A program made the position numbers and the translations under genes. Below the pieces are notes generated by a model. It ran no database searches. It was not told where the DNA came from and saw nothing but the letters and a program-made list of their open reading frames with translations. A stretch of DNA of 39,457 nucleotides from Ilumatobacteraceae bacterium (lineage in GTDB: Bacteria; Actinomycetota; Acidimicrobiia; Acidimicrobiales; Ilumatobacteraceae): NCBI GenBank assembly GCA_024643255.1, contig JAHENF010000028.1, forward strand, positions 1-39,457, given 5' to 3'. Positions within the stretch are counted from its first letter, which is position 1; every line of letters begins with the position of its first letter. Shown in pieces: positions 8,154 through 16,389 of this stretch.

Positions 8154-8921
8154 CCGATGGATCTCGTCGATGTGGGCGTCGAGTTCGGCGGCGCGTCGGT
8201 GGGCCCGACGGGCCTCGTCGAGCGCATCGAGGAGATCCATCCGGACGTAGCCGTCGTGGACCCCGGCGGGAAAACTCAGGCGCGCACAGAGGTCGTCGTC
8301 GGCGGCCGGTGAGGCGAAGAACCGATTCAGCCCGTCCCACAGCAGCTCGCGATAACCGGCATCGGCCAACATCGACGGGAACTCGTAGGTCTGATGGCTG
8401 CCTTCCTCGGCCACGATCACCAATGGCTGATGCACGGTCAGGTCGAGGCCTCGGACGATCGGGTCCTCCATGCCCTCGGCATCGATCTTGAGGAAGTCGA
8501 TCCGCGGGAGTGGATGCTCGCGCAGGACCTTGTCGAGCGTCGAGACCGGCGTGGGCTGCTCGACGATCTGGTAACCCTCCGCCCGATACAGGTCGGCGAG
8601 GGATTCCGACAGCGTGGTTCGCTGGAGGTCGTCGGCGACCACGTACAACGTCAGCTCACCTTCGGCATCCGACAACGCCGAGCGCAGGTTGACGTCGTCG
8701 GGTCGGTCCCGGTCGAGTTCCTCGATCAGGTGCGGAAGTGGCTCGATGTTGATCCCGCGCCACCCGCGCAGCGAGAAGAGCTTCGTGATCGACGTCACCA
8801 CCGGATGGCAGGCGCCGACGTCGACGTACCAGCCGGGCGTGAGATGACCGAGCGCACGCCACAGCACGATGTCCTCACCGTTCGGCGCGTACGAGACGAG
8901 TGGCAGATCCTGCTCAGACAC
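8082..8921 (-). CDS. FkbM family methyltransferase
   Basis: 279 residues. SYAPNGEDIVLWRALG followed by WYVDVGACHPVVTSITKLF is the characteristic FkbM start, where VDVGA is the SAM-binding motif I. INIEPLPHLIEEL follows (acidic residue contacting the ribose), and later IDFLKIDAEGME and VIVAEEGS. FkbM proteins O-methylate sugars and natural products using SAM. Here methylation of a glycan residue, perhaps a terminal cap, is inferred. The C-terminal ~50 residues are a charged helix ending in SSTWRVGAALHAPVRLARRW, a tail common in surface-glycan enzymes and similar in build to the small coiled-coil proteins. The start overlaps the end of the upstream GT2 gene by 8 bases. Confidence 0.88.
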   Translation of the reverse strand: MSEQDLPLVSYAPNGEDIVLWRALGHLTPGWYVDVGACHPVVTSITKLFSLRGWRGINIEPLPHLIEELDRDRPDDVNLRSALSDAEGELTLYVVADDLQRTTLSESLADLYRAEGYQIVEQPTPVSTLDKVLREHPLPRIDFLKIDAEGMEDPIVRGLDLTVHQPLVIVAEEGSHQTYEFPSMLADAGYRELLWDGLNRFFASPAADDDLCARLSFPAGVHDGYVRMDLLDALDEARRAHRRAAELDAHIDEIHRSSTWRVGAALHAPVRLARRWTSR

Positions 8922-10083
8922 GGGCCGGGTAGTTCCTGTGACGGGTCACCGCGTCGTCGCCGGCGATGAGATCGGCGGTTCGTTCCGCCCACGGGCCGAC
9001 GTCGTAGAGGTCGACCTGGCGCGCAGCCCCGAATCGCGATCGGATGGTCTCGGCCACCTCGAGCGCGTCGCCATCGATCGTTTCGGTGAAGCCCGCGGCG
9101 TCGATGACACAGTGTGCCGACCTGTCGTCGACGACGACATCGACGGTGACGGGCGGCATCCGATCGACCGCACTCGTCGCACGAGCGGGCCGGAGGCCGA
9201 CGGTGACGTCGTAGCCGTGCTGGGCGACCGCCCTGGTGATGATCGAGTCAGTCGCCTGGGTCCAGAGTTCGCCGAGCACACCTTCGGAGTAGAACCTGGC
9301 GACATCGGTACGGAACTCCGGGTATCGGAGATCGATGATGCGCTCGTTGGCGGGGACGGTGGTCTCGCCCGCCGACACCAGACCTGCCGCGGTGGTCGAA
9401 CCCCCGCCTGCGTGGTACACGAATGCGCCCGCGCCGAGCGTCAGCCGGAAGCCCGCTGCCAGGCTGCGCCGCGACCAGTCGGTCTCCTCGCAGTACCCGC
9501 GTCCGAACACCGGATCCATCAATCCGACGGCGCGGACGACCGGTACCGGGATCAGCATCGCGAACGAGATCCCCGCAGGAATGTCGACGGCGTGCGCGCC
9601 GAACGATGCCGCGAGTGACGCGCCGACCTCGTCGACGACGGCCTGGTGGACGAGGTGGGTGTCGGGCGACCGGTTCGGGATCGAATAGATCGACACGTTG
9701 GTGCTCCACGCCGTGACCGAACCGATCCGCGGGTCGGAGTTGGCGGTGCGCACGAGTTGATCGATCGCGTTGGCGCTGTACACGACGTCGGAGTTGGAGA
9801 TGACGACGTGGTCGTATCCGCCTTCGATCGCCGCGAGCAGACCGAGATTGACGTTGCGCGGAATGCCGAGATTCCGTGGAGATCGATACAGGTCGTGTCC
9901 GAACTCACGGCACCAGGCCGCCACCTCGTCGCTGAATCCCGGGTCGGGACTGCAGTCGTCGAGCACCAGCACGTCGATGTCGGCGACGTCGCGCGACAGG
10001 TGAGCCGCCGAGGTCAGCGACCGACGGACGACCTCGCGGCCGTTGTAGACGGTGAGCGCGAGCAACACGCGCTGACGGGTCAT
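8914..10083 (-). CDS. GT2 family glycosyltransferase
   Basis: 389 residues. The GT-A domain begins at the N-terminus (VLLALTVYNGREVVRRSLTS), then VLVLDDCSPDPGF, SPRNLGIPRNVNLGLLAAIE, VVISNSDVVYSANAID (metal-site region) and VFGRGYCEETDWSRRSLAAG (catalytic ETD). About 110 further C-terminal residues are not recognised; they may bind the acceptor. It sits in the minus-strand operon running from 14371 to 8082. Its ATG overlaps the stop of the small coiled-coil gene by 4 bases, and it overlaps fkbM by 8. Confidence 0.87.
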   Translation of the reverse strand: MTRQRVLLALTVYNGREVVRRSLTSAAHLSRDVADIDVLVLDDCSPDPGFSDEVAAWCREFGHDLYRSPRNLGIPRNVNLGLLAAIEGGYDHVVISNSDVVYSANAIDQLVRTANSDPRIGSVTAWSTNVSIYSIPNRSPDTHLVHQAVVDEVGASLAASFGAHAVDIPAGISFAMLIPVPVVRAVGLMDPVFGRGYCEETDWSRRSLAAGFRLTLGAGAFVYHAGGGSTTAAGLVSAGETTVPANERIIDLRYPEFRTDVARFYSEGVLGELWTQATDSIITRAVAQHGYDVTVGLRPARATSAVDRMPPVTVDVVVDDRSAHCVIDAAGFTETIDGDALEVAETIRSRFGAARQVDLYDVGPWAERTADLIAGDDAVTRHRNYPARV

Positions 10084-10406
10084 CGCAGAACGGCGCGCAG
10101 ACGCGAGCGGACGCTCGCCGGCAGGAGCACGCGCGCCACCGCCTTCACCCGTGGCGCGACGAGCAGGCGCAGACGCAGCGTGGCGTTGCCGGACCGCGTC
10201 GGTGTGTCGAGTGCCAGCAGTCGGCCGCGAAGCTCGATGATCTCGGACGCGGACGCGGTGAGCCGGGCGGTGAGATCGATGACCCTGGCGTTGGCGACTT
10301 CGACATCTCGAATCGCTTGTTCGAGCGAGAGACGGTCGATCGACTCGCTGATCGGAGCCGACTCGGTCACTGGGTCCTCCGCGGTCGTGGTTGATGGCAT
10401 GCTCAT
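10080..10406 (-). CDS. Small coiled-coil protein with basic C-terminal tail, between two glycosyltransferases
   Basis: 108 residues. Residues ~20-70 form an amphipathic coiled coil (SIDRLSLEQAIRDVEVANAR, then ARLTASASEIIELRGRLLA). The last 35 residues are basic and hydrophobic (RLLVAPRVKAVARVLLPASV, then RSRLRAVLR), a plausible membrane-surface helix. It overlaps the glycosyltransferase genes on both sides by exactly 4 bases. There is no obvious sequence identity to the other two small proteins, only shared build and gene position. Function unknown; an adaptor or anchor for the neighbouring enzymes is inferred. Confidence 0.7.
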   Translation of the reverse strand: MSMPSTTTAEDPVTESAPISESIDRLSLEQAIRDVEVANARVIDLTARLTASASEIIELRGRLLALDTPTRSGNATLRLRLLVAPRVKAVARVLLPASVRSRLRAVLR

Positions 10407-12352
10407 CCCTCTCGGACGCTGGAGCGGTCAGGTGATGGTGGGAAGGCTAATGCCTCCCGATAGATCGCCACGAGCTTCTCGGCTGCGTCGTCCCATGTGA
10501 AGCGAGCTCCGGCAGCGATCGTCTCGGACACCGCGGCCGCCACGGCGTCGGGATCGTCGAGCAATGCGTCGACGGCGTCGGCGAGGTCCTCGGGGTCCCA
10601 CGATGCCGCCGCCGCCGACGCGTCGGGCTGCATCTCGGCAAGCGGGCCGAACTGCACGAGCACGGTCGGGGTACCGAACGCCGCCGCCTCGAAGGGGACG
10701 AACCCGAAGCCCTCGGCACTCGAGGGGTACAACGCGGCATCGGCGTGTTGCAGGAGCCAGTTGCGTTCCGAGGACGAGACATCGAGCAGGTTGATGACCC
10801 CGTCGTCGTCGACTCCGAGGGCCTGCGCCTCCAGGTGACGTGAACTCCCGTAGGGGACCTGGGCGCCCACGACCACCAAGAGGTGTTCGCGTCCCCGGGC
10901 CCGCAGTTCCTGCCATGCCCGGACCGCGAGGTCGCGATTCTTGTGCATGTAGGTCGTGCCGAGGACGACCAGGAAGCGACTGCCGACTCGTTCGGGTGCC
11001 AGAAACGCGGCTGGCGCCCGCGACTCCTCGGCCCCGCTCAGGTGATCGGTTCCGCACGGGGCGACGGCAACTCTGGTGGGTTCGAGCGGCAGGCGTTCGA
11101 GTGCGATGGCGTGGCCGACGTCCTCGCTGATCACCGCGATCCGGTCGGCCGTCGCGGTCGCCGTCAGGAACCGGTCGCGGTAGGTCAACCACTCGTCGGG
11201 GCTGGAGTGATACCTGCCGTTGCGGAACGCGATCAGGTCCTGCACGGTGATCACGATGCGTCGAGCCACGGTGCGCCAGTGCTCGATCGGGAGCAGGCGG
11301 TCGGGTTGGTAGGGCCGATGCACGACGTCGAAGCGGAGCTCGGGCGGGAATTCGCCGGAGGGCTCGACGACCGGCTGGATCTTGGTGGAGGCGAAGGCGT
11401 CGACGGCATACGGGGGAACCGGACCGGGCATCGAGATCACGATCTCTCGCACGTCGTCTCGTCTGGCCAGCGCTGACACGATGTGCATCACCTGCACCTG
11501 TGTTCCCGTTTCGAGGATGCCCATCACGCTGCCGTCGACGAGGATCCGCAGACCGGTCGCCTGCGCCCTGGCCAGCCCGTGCGCCTGCGACACGGCACTC
11601 TCGGGGTCGTTCATCAGCTGGTCGTACAGGGCCGGGAACGTCGGATGCAGTTCGTGCAGCCATGCCCGCGCCGATCCCGAGTCGAGCGGGCTCGGCGTCG
11701 GGTCGGCCAGATCGAAGGGTCGCACGACGTAGGTCGTCGGGTCCAACACCGGGGTGAAGCCGCGCTCGGCCGCGCGGAGCCCGAACTCGGCGACGATCGC
11801 CGAGAGGTCGTCGATCGGTCCGTCGATCAGTGGACCGCACGCGGTCAGCGCGGCGCGAGCGATCGCGACCAGCGGCCCCCGGGCGAGGGGAATCGCGAGC
11901 GGCACCGCGAGGGGCGATCGCTCGCGGAGTCGTCGGGTGCCGGAACGTTCGTCGAGGTCTCCCTGCTGGTGGCTCGCGGGGGCGTTCTGGTGGGGAAAGC
12001 TCAGATAGCCGGCGTAGTTGCACCAGTACGAGACCGTGGCGATGCGCGGATCCTCGTCGATCATCGACTGCGTCGGCCCGAAGGACTCGGGGGCGACGAC
12101 GACCGGTTCATCGCACGCGAGGACGGTGCACCTGAAGCGTGCCGACACGCCGTTGACGAATGATGCGACATCGGTCGCGGCGACGACCTCGACACGGTCG
12201 TCGAGCAGCAACGCGGACAGTTCGTGTGGCTGTGCGGCACCGACGACGACGTGTTCGACTCCGGCCTGGAGCAGCGACCGCACCGTCGGAGCGTGTCGAT
12301 GTGTCGGCGTCCGTACGTACACGGCGGCGACGACGTCTGGACGTGATGTCAT
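10403..12352 (-). CDS. GT4 family glycosyltransferase with N-terminal extension
   Basis: 649 residues. The C-terminal ~380 residues are a GT-B enzyme: RILVDGSVMGILETGTQVQV, ITVQDLIAFRNGRYH, DRIAVISEDVGHAIALE, then the GT4 donor-binding half FLVVLGTTYMHKNRDLAVRA and ALYPSSAEGFGFVPFEAAAF, whose EGFGFVPFE is the E-x7-E motif of retaining GT4 enzymes. The first ~260 residues (VVAAVYVRTPTHRHAPTVRS...) resemble a decayed GT-A/GT2 module without a clear D-x-D. The protein probably builds a retaining linkage in the surface polymer. An AGGA ribosome-binding sequence lies just before the ATG. A 109-base gap separates it from the upstream GT2 gene and holds nothing recognisable. Confidence 0.85.
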   Translation of the reverse strand: MTSRPDVVAAVYVRTPTHRHAPTVRSLLQAGVEHVVVGAAQPHELSALLLDDRVEVVAATDVASFVNGVSARFRCTVLACDEPVVVAPESFGPTQSMIDEDPRIATVSYWCNYAGYLSFPHQNAPASHQQGDLDERSGTRRLRERSPLAVPLAIPLARGPLVAIARAALTACGPLIDGPIDDLSAIVAEFGLRAAERGFTPVLDPTTYVVRPFDLADPTPSPLDSGSARAWLHELHPTFPALYDQLMNDPESAVSQAHGLARAQATGLRILVDGSVMGILETGTQVQVMHIVSALARRDDVREIVISMPGPVPPYAVDAFASTKIQPVVEPSGEFPPELRFDVVHRPYQPDRLLPIEHWRTVARRIVITVQDLIAFRNGRYHSSPDEWLTYRDRFLTATATADRIAVISEDVGHAIALERLPLEPTRVAVAPCGTDHLSGAEESRAPAAFLAPERVGSRFLVVLGTTYMHKNRDLAVRAWQELRARGREHLLVVVGAQVPYGSSRHLEAQALGVDDDGVINLLDVSSSERNWLLQHADAALYPSSAEGFGFVPFEAAAFGTPTVLVQFGPLAEMQPDASAAAASWDPEDLADAVDALLDDPDAVAAAVSETIAAGARFTWDDAAEKLVAIYREALAFPPSPDRSSVREG

Positions 12353-12461
12353 GTGATCCTGCCGCCGAGTCGAGGTCGAGGGTCGGGCGGGGCGGCGGCC
12401 CGACCGGCCCGATCGTAGGCCGATGCAACGGCGAACGCCGCGTCATCCGGTGGCGGGCCGA

Positions 12462-14063
12462 TCACGACCAGTGCACCACTCCGGTGTTGTCGATCGTGAA
12501 CGGCGGGGCGCCTGCCCGACCCGGGAGCTCGAGCCAGTCGGCCCGATCCGGCGCGAGGTTCACGTTGTAGAACGGGTCGCCGGTCGCGGACCCGGCGAGG
12601 GGTTGCGGTCGGGGCGGGCGCAGCGCTGGGTCGCGCCGGGTTCCGTAGTCGAACCGATGCCACGACGAGAAGGGCGTCCACAGCACCCGGGATCCCAGTG
12701 ACCGTGCGCGTTGGCAGAGTTGGAGGCCGGCGCTCGCGGTGTCGGATGCATCCAGGCCTTCCGCGAACATTGCAAATTCGCCGGTGCGCCACGCGCTGGC
12801 GACCAGGTCGACGCCGCTGACCTCGCGCGTGACATCCATGAGACGGCCGGGGCCACCGTGGTCGCCGCCCCAGCCGAACAGGATGTCGGCGGGCGCGCCA
12901 TGGGTCGCGAAGCCGCCGTGGCGCACACACCCGTCGGCGTGGAACTGCGCGCTGCCGACCGCGGCGACGGAATCGTCGCTCAGCAACGCGGTGAGCTCGT
13001 CGATGCCGGCGGGGGCGATGAGCGTCATCGCCTCGTCCAGCAGCACGACGACGTCTCCCGTCGCCGTGGCCGCGGCGACGGCGAACGGCGACTCGCCCGG
13101 CGCAGCCACCTCCACCCTGCTGACGCGCTCGTCGTGTTCGATGATGGTCGCTGTCGGGCTGACGACGACGACCTCGTTCGGGCGCGAGCTGAGTCGGTCG
13201 AGCGACTCGAGGAGGGCGGCGAGGTGCGGTCGCTGCCGTCCCCAGACGACGGCGGACTCACCGGCTGACACGATGACGACGCTGACCTTCGGGCGATCGG
13301 TCACGGCTCGATGGAGTCGGTAGGTGCCGAGGTGCCTCCCCAATTCCACCTCCGCGTCGATGCCGACTCGGGCGCAGTGATCTGCCACCGCCTGCCTGCC
13401 GCGTTCGTACGAATACCGCTTCGCGTCGGGGTCGAGGGCAACGCTTCCGGCGGTCATCCGCCAGTGGTAGAGCACCTCGGGCACGTGGACGATCGAGCGA
13501 GCCTGCTCGCCGAGTCGTAGGAGCAGGTCGTGATCCTGGGACCCGTCGAGCCCGAGACGGAAGCCTCCGAGTTGCTCGACGAGCGAGCGGCGAGCGACGA
13601 CCAGGTGGGTGATGTAGTTCTGTTGGCGGAGTCGTTCCGGACTGAAGTCGGGCTTGAACACCGGGTCGGCGCGGCGTCCGTCCGGCCGGATCATGTCGTG
13701 ATCGCTGTAGGCGAGATCGCATGTCGGCGTGTACGCCTCGTGCATTGTGGCCAGTGCGTGTGGAGCGAGCGTGTCGTCGTGATCGAGGAGCGCGATCAGC
13801 TCGCCTGATGCCGCAGCCAGCGCGTCGTTGGCGGCGGCCACGATGCCTCCGCGGGTGTTCCGCTTGACGAGGTGCACCCTCGTGTCGTCGCGAGCTGCCT
13901 CGGACAGCAGGGAGCGCACCTCCTGCGAGGTGGATGCGTCGTCGACGACCACGTGTTCGAAATCGGCCCACGTCTGCTCGGCGACCGACGCGAGACACGC
14001 TGCGAGAACCTCCACGGGCGGATCGCACACGGTGGTGAGCACCGAGAAGCGAGTTCGCGTCAT
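12462..14063 (-). CDS. Tandem GT2 glycosyltransferase with degenerate second module
   Basis: 533 residues. Module 1 (residues ~1-260) is a complete GT-A domain: FSVLTTVCDPPVEVLAACLA, VVVDDASTS, GGIVAAANDALAAASGELIA, LLDHDDTLAP (metal site) and DGSQDHDLLLRLGE (catalytic region). Module 2 (residues ~260-500) starts PKVSVVIVSAGES and keeps the fold outline. Its metal site is replaced by VVVLLDEAMTLIAP, so it is probably inactive or only binds acceptor. This layout is typical of large O-antigen GT2 proteins, where the second domain may use another donor. The start overlaps the small coiled-coil gene by ATGA (14060-14063). Confidence 0.85.
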   Translation of the reverse strand: MTRTRFSVLTTVCDPPVEVLAACLASVAEQTWADFEHVVVDDASTSQEVRSLLSEAARDDTRVHLVKRNTRGGIVAAANDALAAASGELIALLDHDDTLAPHALATMHEAYTPTCDLAYSDHDMIRPDGRRADPVFKPDFSPERLRQQNYITHLVVARRSLVEQLGGFRLGLDGSQDHDLLLRLGEQARSIVHVPEVLYHWRMTAGSVALDPDAKRYSYERGRQAVADHCARVGIDAEVELGRHLGTYRLHRAVTDRPKVSVVIVSAGESAVVWGRQRPHLAALLESLDRLSSRPNEVVVVSPTATIIEHDERVSRVEVAAPGESPFAVAAATATGDVVVLLDEAMTLIAPAGIDELTALLSDDSVAAVGSAQFHADGCVRHGGFATHGAPADILFGWGGDHGGPGRLMDVTREVSGVDLVASAWRTGEFAMFAEGLDASDTASAGLQLCQRARSLGSRVLWTPFSSWHRFDYGTRRDPALRPPRPQPLAGSATGDPFYNVNLAPDRADWLELPGRAGAPPFTIDNTGVVHWS

Positions 14064-14371
14064 CGCGCGGGAGTCCGACGGATGCGCCGTCGAATCGCCC
14101 CGTCGACTCGTGACGTCGCAGAGCGCAGCGACCGGATCGTCTTCATGGTGAGCGGTGGGCGACCCGTCAGTGCCCAGTGCTGTTCCTGGCGGGCCCGACC
14201 CAGCTGGACTCGCATCTCGGCCAGCTCGCCCCGCAGCCGACCCGCGTCCATCTCGGCTTCATGTGCCGCGTCCAGGGCCGTGTTCAGTTCGACGTGGAGT
14301 GCGGCGACCTCCCGACGAAGTGACTCGTACCCCTCGTCCGCGTCGCGGTTCCCCTCGTCGTGCATGGTCAC
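14060..14371 (-). CDS. Small coiled-coil protein with basic C-terminal tail, first gene of the glycosyltransferase operon
   Basis: 103 residues from GTG 14371 (ATG 14365 is an alternative, 2 codons in). A heptad-rich helix spans residues ~12-60 (ESLRREVAALHVELNTALDA, then EAEMDAGRLRGELAEMRVQL). The C-terminus is a highly basic tail (MKTIRSLRSATSRVDGAIRR and RRIRRTPAR). It heads the minus-strand operon and overlaps the tandem GT2 gene by 4 bases. A TACACT box 6 bases upstream supports a leaderless GTG start. Same build as 3013-3324 and 10080-10406; no family recognised. Confidence 0.7.
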   Translation of the reverse strand: MTMHDEGNRDADEGYESLRREVAALHVELNTALDAAHEAEMDAGRLRGELAEMRVQLGRARQEQHWALTGRPPLTMKTIRSLRSATSRVDGAIRRRIRRTPAR

Positions 14372-14377
14372 GCGCGC

Positions 14378-14383
14378 AGTGTA
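14378..14383 (-). promoter_or_regulatory. Leaderless-type -10 box (TACACT)
   Basis: TACACT on the minus strand, 6 bases before GTG 14371. An identical hexamer on the plus strand (14424-14429) serves the divergent epimerase gene, giving mirror-image promoters about 40 bases apart. Confidence 0.55.
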
Positions 14384-14423
14384 GGCAGAGACGGCAGACA
14401 GGCGAATCGGCACGAGCGGTCCC

Positions 14424-14429
14424 TACACT
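14424..14429 (+). promoter_or_regulatory. Leaderless-type -10 box (TACACT)
   Basis: TACACT followed by 7 bases and GTG 14437. It supports that start, which also places the Rossmann motif at residue 7. Confidence 0.55.
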
Positions 14430-14436
14430 CGGCCCG

Positions 14437-15483
14437 GTGTCGACGGTCCTGGTCACTGGCGGTTGCGGGTTCATCGGAACCGGCGTCGTGCGACGTCTCG
14501 TCGCCGACGGCCACACGGTCGTCGTCGCCGACCATCTCCACCCACAGGTGCATCCCGACACCTCCGCCGTCGAGGCGCTCCCCGCCGGGGTGATCCATCA
14601 TGCCGTCGACGTGACCCATGCGCCGTCGCTCGACTCGATCGTCAGGATCCACCGGCCCGAGATCGTGGTGCACCTCGCGGCCGAGACCGGCACGGGCCAG
14701 TCGCTGACCGAGGCGAGCCGTCACGGCATGGTCAACGTCGTCGGCACCACCAACCTGCTCGACTCGTGCACCCGCGCCGGCCATGTTCCAACGTCGATCG
14801 TGCTCACCTCGTCGCGAGCGGTCTACGGCGAAGGGGCATGGATCGACGAGGCCGACGGGTCCGTCTTCTACCCCGGCCAGCGCGTGCCGGAGGACCTCGA
14901 CGCCGAGCTCTGGAATCCCCGGTCACCATCGGGTGCGCCGAGTCGCCCCGTCGCCAACGAGGCCGACGTCACCGAGCCCCGTCCCACCAACGTGTATGCA
15001 GCGACCAAGCTGGCGCAGGAGCATCTGCTGACGTCGTGGTGCACGGCGATGCGGTCGTCGGCGCACATCCTCCGACTGCAGAACGTCTACGGTCCGGGCC
15101 AGTCACCGACGAACAGTTACACCGGCGTGCTGACCTACTTCGCGGTCCGCGCGACGGCTGGCCTGCCGATCGAGGTGTTCGAAGACGGTGACATCGGTCG
15201 CGACTTCGTCTTCATCGACGACGTGGTCGACGAGGTCGTGCGGGCGGCCGAGCGATCGGATGGCAACTCGCTCGTCGACGTCGGCAGCGGTCAGCGATCC
15301 ACCATCGAGTCGGCGGCGCACATCATCGCCGCGGCCGCGGGCGCCCCGTCGCCGGTGGTGACCGGCGCATACCGCCTGGGCGACGTGCGCTCCGCGTGGG
15401 CGGCGTCCAACGCAGGTCGCCCGAGGACACCACTCGACATCGGCCTGCGCGAACTCGTCGACCACATGGTCGGGCGCGACTGA
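14437..15483 (+). CDS. NAD-dependent sugar-nucleotide epimerase (dTDP-L-rhamnose 4-epimerase-like)
   Basis: 348 residues, extended SDR. The Rossmann motif TGGCGFIGTG is at residues 7-16, catalytic Ser at TSSRAVYGEG (~125), and Tyr187/Lys191 in NVYAATKLAQE. Between Ser and Tyr it has the long insertion (YPGQRVPEDLDAELWNPRSP) seen in the WbiB-type dTDP-L-rhamnose 4-epimerase group, but it lacks the CPxCG pair of some members. Other 4-epimerase or 4,6-dehydratase substrates cannot be excluded. It supplies an activated deoxysugar, probably for the downstream GT2 gene, which starts 5 bases after its stop, and for the rest of the locus. Confidence 0.82.
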   Translation: MSTVLVTGGCGFIGTGVVRRLVADGHTVVVADHLHPQVHPDTSAVEALPAGVIHHAVDVTHAPSLDSIVRIHRPEIVVHLAAETGTGQSLTEASRHGMVNVVGTTNLLDSCTRAGHVPTSIVLTSSRAVYGEGAWIDEADGSVFYPGQRVPEDLDAELWNPRSPSGAPSRPVANEADVTEPRPTNVYAATKLAQEHLLTSWCTAMRSSAHILRLQNVYGPGQSPTNSYTGVLTYFAVRATAGLPIEVFEDGDIGRDFVFIDDVVDEVVRAAERSDGNSLVDVGSGQRSTIESAAHIIAAAAGAPSPVVTGAYRLGDVRSAWAASNAGRPRTPLDIGLRELVDHMVGRD

Positions 15484-15488
15484 ACGCT

Positions 15489-16388
15489 GTGGGCGTCGCC
15501 GTGGTCGCTGTGGTGGTGACCCATCGCGGTTCCGGCGAGATGCTCGAGCAGTGTCTTGCGTCGCTGCGGGCCGAGGGGGTCGACAGCATCGTGGTCGACA
15601 ACAGCGATGCCGCGCAGCCGACCGGTGATGTCCGGGGAGCGCTCGTCGGCGTCATCGAAGACGATCCTGGGTCGAACAGACGCACGCTCGCGGTGAGCAA
15701 CGAGGGGTTCGGCGCGGCCGCGAACGCCGGTTTCGCGGCGGCCCGTCGTCACGGCGCCGATGTGCTCGTCCTGTTGAACGACGACGTCGTCGTTCGCCCC
15801 GGTTGGCTCACCCCGCTCGTCGCTGAACTGGCGGCCGCCGACGTCGGCGCCGTACAGCCGCTGCTCGTGTTCGCGGGGACGTCGAGCGTCAACAGTCTCG
15901 GCGTCCGGGTCGGCGCCGACGGCGCCGGAACCGACATCGGTCTCGGCATCGCGGTCGACGAGGTCGTCGCCGATGCCCGGGACATCGAGATCTTCACGGG
16001 CGGCGCGGTCGCGTTCCGTCGGGAGTTCCTCGACGCGACGGGAGGGTTCGACGAGCGCTACTTCCTCTACTACGAAGATGTCGACCTCGCCCGCCGGGGT
16101 GCCCATCTGGGGTGGAGATACCGCTGCGCTCCGTTGTCGGTCGTCGAACACCGCAAGGGCGCGTCGACGGACCAGCTCGGCGATCGGCTCGTCTACCTGC
16201 GTGAGCGCAATCGCCTGTGGTCGGCGTTCCGCAACGAGTCGGCGTCCGTCGTGGTCCGCGCCGTCTGGTTGTCGTTGCGGCGCGTTCGCCATGCTCCGCG
16301 CCTGACGCACCTGCGTGCGCTGGCGACCGGTGTCGCCGGCGGCCTGTGGCGCCTCGTCGAACGGGTGTCGGCGGCGGCGTCGGGCTGA
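15489..16388 (+). CDS. GT2 family glycosyltransferase (rhamnosyltransferase-like)
   Basis: About 299 residues from GTG 15489. Motifs in order: VVAVVVTHRGSGEMLEQCLA, SIVVDNSD, NEGFGAAANAGFAAARRHGA, LVLLNDDVVVRPGWL (N-D-D metal site), FTGGAVAFRREFLDATGGFD and YYEDVDLARRGAHLGWRY (catalytic ED). The last ~60 residues are basic helices. This is the WbbL/rhamnosyltransferase-like branch of GT2. It forms a two-gene unit with the epimerase, so it may use the sugar that enzyme makes (inference). The converging HhH-GPD gene ends 1 base away. Confidence 0.87.
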   Translation: MGVAVVAVVVTHRGSGEMLEQCLASLRAEGVDSIVVDNSDAAQPTGDVRGALVGVIEDDPGSNRRTLAVSNEGFGAAANAGFAAARRHGADVLVLLNDDVVVRPGWLTPLVAELAAADVGAVQPLLVFAGTSSVNSLGVRVGADGAGTDIGLGIAVDEVVADARDIEIFTGGAVAFRREFLDATGGFDERYFLYYEDVDLARRGAHLGWRYRCAPLSVVEHRKGASTDQLGDRLVYLRERNRLWSAFRNESASVVVRAVWLSLRRVRHAPRLTHLRALATGVAGGLWRLVERVSAAASG

Positions 16389-16389
16389 C

